A stretch of DNA of 64,000 nt from Croceitalea dokdonensis DOKDO 023 (GTDB taxonomy: Bacteria; Bacteroidota; Bacteroidia; Flavobacteriales; Flavobacteriaceae): positions 310,001 through 374,000 of the forward strand of contig NZ_LDJX01000005.1 in the NCBI RefSeq assembly GCF_001306415.1, read 5' to 3'. Positions 45,008-53,643 of the stretch are shown in pieces. The notes under the pieces were generated by a model. That model searched no databases. It was not told the origin of the DNA and worked only from the letters and a program-made list of their open reading frames with translations. Numbering within the stretch: the first letter of the stretch is position 1; every line of letters begins with the position of its first letter. The translations under genes and the position numbers were made by a program.

Positions 45008-45382
45008 TTACTTGTTGGCATAATGCTTTTGTTTTGAGGTGATGATAATGGATGCGAGTATCTTATTGATTTCTTTACTGTCTTGAATAATGGATTGATA
45101 TTGTTTTTCTTCGAGGTAATCGGATTTATGCAGAAGTTCTAACCAATAATCGGTTTCATTGGCTTCTTTTTGGGCGATTGCCAATTTGTGAATAAAATCG
45201 GGTTTACTTTCTACGTGCTCTGCTTCTCTGACCATCGCACCAATAGCAGTACCACTTCTTAGCAGTTGTTTACTCATTACAAACTCTATTTTCTCCTCAC
45301 AAAGAAATCGATAGCGCTTCACTACCCTTAGCGCAAACGCAAAACTTTTATCTCTAATAATATTTGGTCTTTTCTCGTTCAT
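45008..45382 (-). CDS. Four-helix-bundle protein (S23/IVP family)
   Basis: The protein has 124 residues starting MNEKRPNIIRDKSFAFALRV at 45382; a Met seven codons upstream is less likely. The pattern RSGTAIGAMVREAEHVESK, KLAIAQKEANETDYWLELL is typical of the 23S-rRNA intervening-sequence protein fold. It lies between hsdR and hsdS, a location I have seen for this family in Bacteroidetes restriction loci. Any role in restriction is inference. Confidence 0.88.
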   Translation of the reverse strand: MNEKRPNIIRDKSFAFALRVVKRYRFLCEEKIEFVMSKQLLRSGTAIGAMVREAEHVESKPDFIHKLAIAQKEANETDYWLELLHKSDYLEEKQYQSIIQDSKEINKILASIIITSKQKHYANK

Positions 45383-45413
45383 AATCCACAACTCACCATT
45401 CATAATTCACAAT

Positions 45414-48410
45414 TCAAACAGTGTAGGCATTCAACCCCGCAATTTCCCGCCCTTGGGCTAGTTTGTTAAGTAATGGCACTAAGTCTTCCATTAAGGCTAG
45501 TTCTGCCACTCTGCGGTCTTTCCAGCCCAGCTCCAAGGGTGCCAATAGATCGGTGAGTTTTTCGCCATCAAAAATCATTCGGTTCATAATTTCATCTATA
45601 AAGGCTTTGAGGCTTTGGGTTTCTAGCTGGTGTTTTTGGGCAATGGCGTTGAGTTCCTTGGCGGCTTTTTTGTCTTTAAATTGTTGATAGCCCTCGCGTA
45701 TCTCCTTTTCAGTCAATTTTTCGCCAATGGGCAAGGCATTGATATAGGCAATGATGTCCTCACGGTAGTCTTGCATGTTGGCACTTGCGCTGAGCAATTG
45801 TATAATTTGCTCCTTGGTCATTTTGGTTTTTTCACTTGGCGCATTGTGCAAGTGTTTGGCTACCAGGCCAATGATGTAATCGTAATCTATAACGGCAGAC
45901 GAGAACAGGGCAAACTCAAAATCTAGCTGTTTCACTGCCTCTGGTGCATCGGGTTTGTTTTGTATTTCCTTTAAGCGTTTTGCGGTATCGAGGTAATTGC
46001 TCTTAAAGGAACGGAAATCGTCTGTGGGCAAGGTGGCTTCAATGGTATCGGCTTGGGCGTCTTCCAAGTCCGTATATTGGTCTAGCTGTGTTTTTAAACG
46101 CTGTACTTCTTTAAAGGTGTTGATGAACTGGGCACGTGCTTCGTCTCCTTTGAGGTTGGCTACTTCGTGGGCTTTACATTCCAATCCGTGCGATTCCATA
46201 ACCATTTTCAGGTTGCCTACCGCTTCCTGGTATTTTTCAATGACCACCGGTGCGGGTTCTACGAGCCAGATTTCTTTTGCTCGCTCTATATGGGCGCCAG
46301 AGAACAACACCATGGCATTGTCCACCGCCTCTTCCTGCTGTCTAAAATCTAGAATGTTTCCCTTGGGTTTATTGTCATTGATCACACGATTGGTGCGGGA
46401 AAAGGCTTGTATGAGACCGTGATATTTTAGGTTTTTGTCTACGTAAATGGTGTTGAGGAATTTAGAGTCGAAGCCGGTTAAGAGCATATCCACTACAATG
46501 ATGATATCTATTTTGTCTTTGTGCGGCACATCTTTGTTGGGGTACTTCTGGGATTTTATACGCTGCTGTATATCTTGGTAGTAGCCATCAAACTCGGCGA
46601 TACTATGGTTGGTGCCATACTGCGCATTGTAATCTGCCATAATTTGGGTGAGGGCTGCCTTCTTTTTATTGGGCTCTATCTGGTTATCGGCTTTTTCTTG
46701 TTGTAAATCGTCTTGCAACTGCAGTATGTCTCTGTTGCCCTCGGCAGGCGGAGAGAACACACAAGCAATGTTGAGCGGGGCGTAGTCTTCGTTCACCTGG
46801 GCGTATTCCCTTTGGTTTTGCTTAAAGAGGTGATAATACTCAATGGCATCTGCAATGGAAGAAGTAGCCAGTATGGCGTTGAACCTACGGTGGTCCGTAG
46901 CTTTGTCGTGCTTTTTGAGAATGGCATGTATCACCGCCATTTTATGGCTCAAATCATTGAAGTCGGGTTGACCTTCTGCCGTAAAATAGTCGATATGAAA
47001 AGGCAGTACGTTCCTATCTTCAATGGCATTGGTGATGGTGTACGCATGCAATTCTTGCTGAAAAACATCCTGGGTCGTTTTGTAGGAAGCTTGGTCGCCT
47101 TCAATGGTTTTATAGGTAGCATTTTCCGTAAAAATGGGTGTTCCGGTAAATCCAAAAAGTTGGGCTTTGGGAAAGAACTCTTTTATGGCATCGTGGTTTT
47201 CGCCAAATTGCGAGCGGTGGCATTCATCAAAAATAAACACCACTCTTTTGTCTCGTAAGGGTGCCAACCTATCGTAATAGCTTTTTTGGTTTTCCTCTCG
47301 TTGCTTTACGTTGCGTTTACTATTTTGGTTGAGTGCCAAGCCCAGTTTTTGAATGGTGGTCACAATTACCTTATCAGCATAATCTGTAGATAACATACGA
47401 TTGACCAAAATGGCCGTATTGGTGTTTTCTTCCACACTGCCTTCTTGGAATTTATTGAACTCTTGTCGTGTTTGCCTATCAAGGTCTTTTCTATCAACCA
47501 CAAACAGGCACTTTTCAATATCAGGATTGTCTTTTAAGAGTGTGGAAGCCTTAAAAGAGGTAAGTGTTTTTCCACTTCCTGTGGTGTGCCAGATGTATCC
47601 GTTTCCTCTATTTTGGTGTATGCAATCTACAATAGCTTTTACCGCATAGATTTGGTACGGTCGCATCACCAGTATTTTTTGTTCGCTTGCCACCAAAACC
47701 ATATAGCGGCTGATCATTTGCCCCAGGGTGCATTTGCTTAAAAATTTGTCGGCAAAGTCGTAGAGGTGATTTATTTTTTTGTTGTCTTCAGTTGCGAGAG
47801 TGTACACGGGCAAAAACTGCTCATCTGCATTGAAAGCGAAGTGCTCATTGTTGTTATTGGCAAAATAGAAGGTCTTGCTTTTGTTGCTCACAATAAACAA
47901 CTGCATAAAGCACATGAGCGAATTGGTGTAGCCGTTTCCCGCATCATTTTTATAGTCCACAATCTGCTGCATGGCCTTGTTCGGACTTACTTCTAAAGTT
48001 TTTAGTTCAATTTGAACAACAGGCACGCCATTGATAAGGACAATGACATCATATCTATGGTTGCTGTTTTTTGTGTTTATCCGAAGTTGGTTAATGACCT
48101 CAAAGTCGTTTTTGCACCAGTCTTTGATGTTTACAAGGGTATAGTGCAAGGGTGTTCCATCTTCGCGAAAGAAGGTGTTTGTTTTTCTTAAACTATTGGA
48201 TGCAGCAAATACATCGGGGTCTATGATTTGGGTACTCAGTTTTTCAAATTCGGAATCGGTGAGTTGCACCTTGTTGAGTTTTTCAAATTTTTCTCGAAAA
48301 TTTTGCTCTAGTGCGTTTAAGTCCCTTATATCAGGCCTATAGGTGTATTTTAAATCTTGTAGTCTGCCTACAAGCCCATATTCTATATCTGCTTCCTTAA
48401 CTAAGTCCAT
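45414..48410 (-). CDS. hsdR: Type I restriction endonuclease subunit
   Basis: ATP-dependent translocase/nuclease of the type I complex, 998 residues. The N-terminal nuclease domain has Asp121 and Glu135-x-Lys137 (RYDVIVLINGVPVVQIELKT). Helicase motif I is TTGSGKT (276-282), motif II is DECHRSQFG and a late motif is VDMLLTGFDSKFLNTIY. The C-terminal ~200 residues are helical. It is the first intact gene of the minus-strand operon; a decayed XRE regulator lies about 200 nt upstream. Confidence 0.96.
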   Translation of the reverse strand: MDLVKEADIEYGLVGRLQDLKYTYRPDIRDLNALEQNFREKFEKLNKVQLTDSEFEKLSTQIIDPDVFAASNSLRKTNTFFREDGTPLHYTLVNIKDWCKNDFEVINQLRINTKNSNHRYDVIVLINGVPVVQIELKTLEVSPNKAMQQIVDYKNDAGNGYTNSLMCFMQLFIVSNKSKTFYFANNNNEHFAFNADEQFLPVYTLATEDNKKINHLYDFADKFLSKCTLGQMISRYMVLVASEQKILVMRPYQIYAVKAIVDCIHQNRGNGYIWHTTGSGKTLTSFKASTLLKDNPDIEKCLFVVDRKDLDRQTRQEFNKFQEGSVEENTNTAILVNRMLSTDYADKVIVTTIQKLGLALNQNSKRNVKQREENQKSYYDRLAPLRDKRVVFIFDECHRSQFGENHDAIKEFFPKAQLFGFTGTPIFTENATYKTIEGDQASYKTTQDVFQQELHAYTITNAIEDRNVLPFHIDYFTAEGQPDFNDLSHKMAVIHAILKKHDKATDHRRFNAILATSSIADAIEYYHLFKQNQREYAQVNEDYAPLNIACVFSPPAEGNRDILQLQDDLQQEKADNQIEPNKKKAALTQIMADYNAQYGTNHSIAEFDGYYQDIQQRIKSQKYPNKDVPHKDKIDIIIVVDMLLTGFDSKFLNTIYVDKNLKYHGLIQAFSRTNRVINDNKPKGNILDFRQQEEAVDNAMVLFSGAHIERAKEIWLVEPAPVVIEKYQEAVGNLKMVMESHGLECKAHEVANLKGDEARAQFINTFKEVQRLKTQLDQYTDLEDAQADTIEATLPTDDFRSFKSNYLDTAKRLKEIQNKPDAPEAVKQLDFEFALFSSAVIDYDYIIGLVAKHLHNAPSEKTKMTKEQIIQLLSASANMQDYREDIIAYINALPIGEKLTEKEIREGYQQFKDKKAAKELNAIAQKHQLETQSLKAFIDEIMNRMIFDGEKLTDLLAPLELGWKDRRVAELALMEDLVPLLNKLAQGREIAGLNAYTV

Positions 48411-48611
48411 TCAATCTTCCTTTATTAACCTGTTGTGCATTTTGAATGCTTTTTAGATGTACAACCGTCAGTTTGAGTTTTTTCTGGAAAAAAATATCGA
48501 GAACAAGATTTCAATGCTAAAATTCTGATTCTCGATACTATTTTCCGATACTTTGTATCAAAAAATCACTCGAATTGACGAATTTTCATCAATATACGCA
48601 ATGGGTTTTAG

Positions 48612-48785
48612 TCATGTTTTTACTTCAACCTTTAGGGTTTTTGAAATCTCAAACAGCGTCTCCAAATTTGGTTGTCTTTTGTTTTGGGCGTATGGATTTA
48701 CCATATGGTAGCTTTTGCCAAGTTTTTTGGCCAACCAAGTTAGCTCAATTTCTTTCTTTTTTACGCTTTTATATTCGGTTTGTTT
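48612..48785 (-). pseudogene. Remnant of an XRE-type helix-turn-helix regulator
   Basis: The minus strand is open for 57 codons. The peptide contains ELTWLAKKLGKSYHMVNPYA then QNKRQPNLETLFEISKTLKV, the full helix-turn-helix pattern of XRE regulators (WLAKxLGKS ... Q-P-x-L-E-T-L-x-x-I). The frame opens just after a TAG stop and has no ATG before the first helix; its only Met (residue 28) is inside the domain. A TGA then falls where the family usually continues. A short frame upstream (LGNNIKQFRNKPNIKA) is shifted relative to it. It is best read as a decayed regulator of the hsd operon, oriented with it. Confidence 0.65.
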
Positions 48786-49279
48786 CTAAACTGCTTTATG
48801 TTGTTCCCTAATGTACAGAACTATGTTTAACCTCCAAGGAAACACACCTATTTTGCCTGTTGCCACCTTTTGTCAATACAATTAGATTCTACTGATAAAG
48901 TAGTAAAAATAGCACTTCCCTATTGTCATACAGTGCTGGTATCAGGATTTGTGCACTACAAGCCGTTCTCGCCATTATTTTTTGTTCCTCAACATCCTAT
49001 GAACCGATATTTTGTTGCTTACGCTGCTTAAAATGCATAGAAGGTGAAACCCGCATATAAGCCATCTTTTAGTTAGATGGCGCCTAAGCAAGAGGCAGGC
49101 ACATTTTTATGGAAGGTATGGGAACAACAAAAACTGCGCTGCCATGGGCTTGGTTTTTACCTAACCGCCATTCCGTACGGATTACCATCCAGTATGTAAA
49201 ACGGCAACATCGGAAAACCAAAGATAACCGCTTGGATTTTGTAGGCTTCGGGAACCACAACCCTAAAAATAAGGCTTGT
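48786..49279. other. Intergenic region without a supported gene
   Basis: About 490 nt between the regulator remnant and the next gene. Overlapping frames are short or antisense shadows. Two small hairpins adjoin: GCCATCT (49061-49067) with AGATGGC (49075-49081), then GCCT (49082-49085) with AGGC (49093-49096). No T-run follows, and I cannot assign them to an RNA family. Confidence 0.5.
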
Positions 49280-49828
49280 TTAATCCCACCCCAGCATTAC
49301 ATATTTTATTTTGGCATCGTCCGGTATCTGTACGGCTTCAATGCTCGTATTGGTATACCGCAAACTGGCGGGAAGTTCTTCCTTATCAATCGTAAAATAC
49401 AACGTACTGGATTTTGGAAAAATAACGACACTGCTCATGGTGGTCACTATTTTTTTAATGCCGTAAACGTTCTGGATATCTTTAAAGGTGCTGTTAAGGG
49501 ATATGCCTTTTTTGGTAGCGTAACGTTTATCCAAAACCCTTACAATATCAATACCTGGGATACTATCCGTATTTGGGGTAAGCTGCAGCAATGGGGCGCC
49601 CCCTTTTTCAAACACCATAATTTTGTTGGTACCACTGCCCAATGCTCCCTTAAGCGTATCCTTGACGATAGAATCTTGGGCAAAAATGGCCTCCAGATCG
49701 TTAAGGTCACTAGCTGGTGAAAGGGCACCAATTCCGTTTTCGGTAATTAGGAACTTGGTGTCTTTTTTGGTGCATGCCATGGCGGCCAATAAGCCCAAAA
49801 TGCTTAACAATACTCTACTTTTTTTCAT
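49280..49828 (-). CDS. Lipoprotein of unknown function
   Basis: The protein has 182 residues from MKKSRVLLSILGLLAAMACT (start 49828; a Met three codons upstream is possible), a clear lipoprotein signal with Cys19. The mature part has SPASDLNDLEAIFAQDSIVK, GIDIVRVLDKRYATKKGI and TFKDIQNVYGIKKIVTTMSS, which resemble small periplasmic proteins seen in flavobacteria. No domain is recognised. It follows the HerA-like gene on the same strand with 14 nt between them. Confidence 0.75.
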   Translation of the reverse strand: MKKSRVLLSILGLLAAMACTKKDTKFLITENGIGALSPASDLNDLEAIFAQDSIVKDTLKGALGSGTNKIMVFEKGGAPLLQLTPNTDSIPGIDIVRVLDKRYATKKGISLNSTFKDIQNVYGIKKIVTTMSSVVIFPKSSTLYFTIDKEELPASLRYTNTSIEAVQIPDDAKIKYVMLGWD

Positions 49829-49842
49829 AGCTTCCAAAACCG

Positions 49843-51351
49843 CTAACGGATTACTTTTTTCAATACGCCCAGAACGCCACGGATAAAGGTGGCACTGGTC
49901 AAAACCTTTACCACGGGGTTCATACGGGTGCTCCTTCTGCCAGATGATCTCCCCGCTGTGGAACGGGAGGCCTTTTCCTTTTCTGCTTGTTTTTCCGCTT
50001 TTTCTATTTTTTCATTTAGGATCTCGTAGGCGCTTTCACGGTCTACCTCATCATTGTATTTTTTTATGAGTGAGGAAGCTCCCAATAAGGATTGCAGTTC
50101 TGTATCCGTAAGCACATCCATACGGCTCATGGGAGCGCGGAGCATGGTGGCTGCTAGGGGAGTGGGCCTTCCTTTTTCATCCAAAGCGGAGACCAGTGCC
50201 TCACCAATGCCCAAAGAGGTCAATACTTCTTTGGTATCATAATATTCGGAAATGGGGTAATTTTCTGCTGTGAGCTTAATGGCTTTTCTATCCTTTGCGG
50301 TAAATGCACGGAGGGCATGTTGCACTTTTAGGCCCAGTTGTGACAATACCGCCTCTGGCACGTCCGTTGGGTTTTGGGTCACAAAATACAAGCCTATGCC
50401 TTTGGAGCGGATGAGTTTGACAATACTTTCTATCTGGTCCAAAAGCGCCTTGCTCGCCTGGCTGAAGATGAGGTGGGCCTCATCAATAAATAAAATCAAC
50501 TCTGGTTTTTCGCTATCGCCCTGCTCTGGAAAGGTGGCGTATATCTCTGCCAACAGACTTAACATAAAGGTGGAAAACAATTTTGGACGGTCCTGAATAT
50601 CGGTCAACCTAATGATATTGATGTATCCCCTTCCATTTTCATCAATACGGACCAAATCCTCTACGTCAAAAGATTTTTCACCAAAGAAAAGGTCTGCACC
50701 CTGCTGCTCCAGTTCTATAATTTTTCTTAGGATACTTCCCGTGGAACTGGTAGACATTCTGCCATAGGAGGCTTGGAATTCCTTTCTGCCCTCTCCCGTG
50801 GCGTATTGCAGCACTTTTTTAAAATCCTTGAGGTCCAAAAGGGGGAGTTTATGATCGTCACAGTATTTAAAGACCACGGCAACAATACCTTCTTGGGTCA
50901 CCGTTAAGTCCAAAATTCTGGAAAGGAGAGTGGGTCCAAATTCGGATACCGTGGCCCGCAGTCGAACACCGTTCTGTTCGGAGAGTGACATGATCTCCAC
51001 GGGGAACCCTTTGGCCTCAAAGGGGATTCCTATGGCCTGGTGCCGTTCCTCAATTTTTGGGTTGCCTGGACTGGGTTGCGCAATTCCGCTAAGATCACCT
51101 TTTAGGTCCATCAATAACACTGGAATGCCCTTGTCCGATAGGTTTTCTGCGATGACCTGAAGTGTTTTGGTTTTTCCGGTACCTGTGGCACCAGCAATCA
51201 GGCCATGTCTGTTCAAGGTTTTTAAGGGCACCTTAATATGGGCCCCGGTCATGGTCTGGCCATCTAACATGGCCGCTCCCATGGTGATAAAATCACCCTT
51301 GGTGCTATAGCCTTTCTCAATATGGGCAAAGAACTTTTCTTTGTCGCTCAT
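49843..51351 (-). CDS. HerA-like DUF853 ATPase/helicase-domain protein
   Basis: I start at 51351 (MSDKEKFFAHIEKGYSTKGD), giving 502 residues. The frame is open upstream to 52011, but that part is antisense to the RidA gene and non-homologous. Walker A is GATGTGKTKT in LIAGATGTGKTKTLQVIAE and Walker B is ELILFIDEAHLIF. An Arg-finger-like region LDQIESIVKLIRSKGIGLY and a Lys/Glu/Ser/Arg-rich tail follow. HerA-type ATPases pump or process DNA, but the cellular role of the DUF853 branch is unknown. Confidence 0.88.
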   Translation of the reverse strand: MSDKEKFFAHIEKGYSTKGDFITMGAAMLDGQTMTGAHIKVPLKTLNRHGLIAGATGTGKTKTLQVIAENLSDKGIPVLLMDLKGDLSGIAQPSPGNPKIEERHQAIGIPFEAKGFPVEIMSLSEQNGVRLRATVSEFGPTLLSRILDLTVTQEGIVAVVFKYCDDHKLPLLDLKDFKKVLQYATGEGRKEFQASYGRMSTSSTGSILRKIIELEQQGADLFFGEKSFDVEDLVRIDENGRGYINIIRLTDIQDRPKLFSTFMLSLLAEIYATFPEQGDSEKPELILFIDEAHLIFSQASKALLDQIESIVKLIRSKGIGLYFVTQNPTDVPEAVLSQLGLKVQHALRAFTAKDRKAIKLTAENYPISEYYDTKEVLTSLGIGEALVSALDEKGRPTPLAATMLRAPMSRMDVLTDTELQSLLGASSLIKKYNDEVDRESAYEILNEKIEKAEKQAEKEKASRSTAGRSSGRRSTRMNPVVKVLTSATFIRGVLGVLKKVIR

Positions 51352-51559
51352 GGTATTCAATTTGCGATAAAAATAGGTAAAATGAAGCTTAGAAACAGCG
51401 ATTGGTGCCCATGAATTTTTAATTTGGAATGGCCTACGTGGGTAGATATCACCTATGTCAAATAGGCCCTCCCATATTTCAGGGATTTTTTGGCTACACC
51501 ATAAGATTAGGCCAATTGCCCTGAAATGGTGAAATTCGTAACCATTAAAAATTTTAAGC

Positions 51560-52024
51560 ATGAAAACAGTTCGCACTTTTATGGCAACCGTGGTAACCCT
51601 AGTTATTTTTGGTCTTAGCGCAAAAGCCCAAGAACCGGCCGACGTTATTTTCCATACCCCAGAGAATCCTGCGCGGGCCAGTGCACCCTTTAGTGAGGCG
51701 GTACAGGTAGGAAACCTCTTCTTTTTGGCGGGCCAAATTGGCATGGACAGGGAGGCTGGGAAACTTGCAGATGGTGGTATTGCCGGAGAAACGGAACAAA
51801 CCATCAAAAATATTGAGGGGGTGCTAAAATACCACGGTTTGTCCTTGGATAATGTGGTAAAGTGCACGGTAATTTTGAGTGATATCAGCGACTTTAAGGC
51901 GTTTAATGCGGTGTACGTAAAATACTTCACCAAAAAGCCGGCAAGGACCACCTTTGCCGCAGCAGGATTGGCAGCGGGTGCCAAAATTGAGATTGAAGTG
52001 GTTGCCGCCAAAACAAGGTCCTAA
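51560..52024 (+). CDS. RidA-family protein with a signal peptide
   Basis: The protein has 154 residues. The first ~23 (MKTVRTFMATVVTLVIFGLS then AKA-Q) form a Sec signal peptide, unlike cytosolic RidA. The YjgF/RidA core includes NLFFLAGQIGMDREAGKL, TEQTIKNIEGVLKYHGL and the active-site stretch PARTTFAAAGLAAGAKIEIE with the conserved Arg and Glu. RidA hydrolyses reactive enamines/imines in the cytosol; a periplasmic form must meet a different source of substrate. Confidence 0.9.
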   Translation: MKTVRTFMATVVTLVIFGLSAKAQEPADVIFHTPENPARASAPFSEAVQVGNLFFLAGQIGMDREAGKLADGGIAGETEQTIKNIEGVLKYHGLSLDNVVKCTVILSDISDFKAFNAVYVKYFTKKPARTTFAAAGLAAGAKIEIEVVAAKTRS

Positions 52025-52046
52025 ATTTCTGGCTTGGTCCAGGCTG

Positions 52047-52077
52047 TTGTGGGACAAGGTTAAGCGGTATATCTTTG
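52047..52077 (+). promoter_or_regulatory. Promoter for queE, likely leaderless
   Basis: TTG (52047-52049) and a perfect TATCTTTG (52070-52077) are separated by 20 nt. The -7 box ends 4 nt before the queE ATG, placing the expected transcription start at or next to the start codon. Confidence 0.6.
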
Positions 52078-52081
52078 TGCC

Positions 52082-52714
52082 ATGGTTTTAGAAGAGGTGA
52101 TGGATTTAGTGGACAAGGGTGCCATGTTGCCCTTAATGGAAGAATTTTATACCATTCAAGGAGAAGGCTTCCACAAGGGAACAGCGGCGTATTTTGTGCG
52201 TATTGGGGGCTGCGACGTTGGTTGCCATTGGTGCGATGTAAAAGAAAGCTGGAATGCGGAAACCCACCCGCCCACCGCAATTGAGCACATTTTATCCAAC
52301 TCCAAAAAGTATTCAGATACCATAGTGATTACAGGTGGGGAACCGCTGACATGGGATATGGGTCCGTTGACCCAAGGGCTAAAGGCACAAGGCCAGCACA
52401 TCCATATAGAGACGTCCGGGGCCTATCCCTTAACGGGGGTTTGGGACTGGATTTGTCTTTCGCCCAAAAAAAACAAGCTTCCCGTGGGGGACATTTATCA
52501 AAAAGCCCACGAGCTAAAAATGATTGTGTACAACAAACATGATTTTATTTTTGCCGAGGAACAGGCCGCAAAAGTATCCAAGGATTGTATGTTGTACCTA
52601 CAACCAGAATGGAGTGTAAGGGAAAAGGTAACCCCTCTCATTGTGGAGTATGTGATGAAGCATCCAAAATGGAAGGTATCCCTACAGACCCATAAATATT
52701 TGAATATTCCTTAA
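52082..52714 (+). CDS. queE: 7-carboxy-7-deazaguanine synthase
   Basis: Radical SAM enzyme of the queuosine pathway that makes 7-carboxy-7-deazaguanine from 6-carboxytetrahydropterin. It has 210 residues. It carries EEFYTIQGEGFHKGTAAYFV and RIGGCDVGCHWCDVKESWN, where the three Cys (C-x3-C-x2-C) bind the 4Fe-4S cluster. VITGGEPLTW and HIETSGAYPL also match. The other queuosine genes are not in the window. The stop overlaps the convergent metalloprotease gene by 4 nt. Confidence 0.95.
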   Translation: MVLEEVMDLVDKGAMLPLMEEFYTIQGEGFHKGTAAYFVRIGGCDVGCHWCDVKESWNAETHPPTAIEHILSNSKKYSDTIVITGGEPLTWDMGPLTQGLKAQGQHIHIETSGAYPLTGVWDWICLSPKKNKLPVGDIYQKAHELKMIVYNKHDFIFAEEQAAKVSKDCMLYLQPEWSVREKVTPLIVEYVMKHPKWKVSLQTHKYLNIP

Positions 52715-53604
52715 TTATTGGTAGACGGTCTACCACCGTTACTTTCCAAATCCCTAAGACATTCTGGGTCCAGACCTGGAGCTGCGGCTATGCCCCTGGC
52801 CACTCGGTTTTCCATAGTTTGGATTAAGTTTAGCCCATTTAGGCTACAAGAAGAGTGGACATCATTGGCATGTTTTCTTTGTACAAAAGCCTTTCCAGAA
52901 GTTCCAAACTGCAGTTCTGCACGCATTAAGCAGGGATTTTCAGAACAATGGAAAGGGGCATCTGGATCTTCATGGTCATTAATAGGTACGGTGCCAAGGT
53001 TCACTAACCCAAATAAATGGCCAAATTCATGATTTAGGGTGGCGGTTTCCACGTCTGATATTAGTAGACTTAAACTCCGGTTGGCCAAGGTTCGCACGGT
53101 TCTCTCATAAATTACCATTGAGGTATTGCGGAATACTGCGCCCAAGGTGACCAGGCCCTCTTCCAAATCGTCCCCATCCGATGGTGCATCTGCGAAAAAG
53201 ATGTAAATGGCCAAAGTGCTGCCCGTATTGTAGGCCGTTCTATTTGCTTGCTCCAGACTGTCTATTTGCGTTAACGTCAGTGATTCCTCTCCGGTTGGCG
53301 GTAATTCCTTATAGGTGAGTTCTATGTTTTGTTTAAAGGTATTTTCCCTTAAGAACTCCTCAAAAGCGTTCATGGTGACTGGGGAGGGTCTAAATCCTTC
53401 AACAAAGGCAATTTCTATGAGCAACCGATCAAACCTTGCATTGGATAAAATATCATTGGCAGAGGCGCCTGTGCTCAACAGGTTTCCCGTCCTGTCCACT
53501 TCCGTTTCCGTTTCCTCGCCACCATTAGGGTTTTCAGCGTCAGAGGAGCAGGCCAAAAGCATGGAAAACATGAAGGTCAAGGTTGCAAAAACTACGCTTT
53601 TCAT
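52711..53604 (-). CDS. Lipoprotein zinc metalloprotease
   Basis: The protein has 297 residues. I chose the start at 53604 (MKSVVFATLTFMFSMLLACS), which gives a lipoprotein signal with Cys19; an upstream Met at 53643 adds 13 basic residues. The zinc site HEFGHLFGL (ETATLNHEFGHLFGLVNLG) is followed by a Cys/His-containing loop (PFHCSENPCLMRAEL), the layout of metzincin-like flavobacterial membrane metalloproteases. An acidic, low-complexity stretch follows the lipid anchor. Substrates are unknown. Confidence 0.85.
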   Translation of the reverse strand: MKSVVFATLTFMFSMLLACSSDAENPNGGEETETEVDRTGNLLSTGASANDILSNARFDRLLIEIAFVEGFRPSPVTMNAFEEFLRENTFKQNIELTYKELPPTGEESLTLTQIDSLEQANRTAYNTGSTLAIYIFFADAPSDGDDLEEGLVTLGAVFRNTSMVIYERTVRTLANRSLSLLISDVETATLNHEFGHLFGLVNLGTVPINDHEDPDAPFHCSENPCLMRAELQFGTSGKAFVQRKHANDVHSSCSLNGLNLIQTMENRVARGIAAAPGLDPECLRDLESNGGRPSTNN

Positions 53605-53643
53605 ACGCTTATTTTGTCTCAAATAACGTTTTTTTTTAAACAT

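Noticed and set aside
48575-48811. A 78-codon plus-strand frame
   Set aside because: It is the shadow of the XRE helix-turn-helix remnant read on the minus strand, which has recognisable family residues.
49061-49096. Two adjoining hairpins as a tRNA or small RNA
   Set aside because: No cloverleaf, no CCA-like end, no promoter or T-run. The structure is too small to name and is kept only as a note in the intergenic entry.
49109-49720. A 203-codon open frame on the plus strand
   Set aside because: It lies antisense to the lipoprotein gene at 49280-49828, which has a clean signal peptide. The plus-strand product has no signal, domain or plausible composition.
51352-52011. A 220-residue N-terminal extension of the HerA-like protein
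   Set aside because: It is antisense to the RidA gene and has no similarity to DUF853. The MSDKEKFF start at 51351 is the family start.
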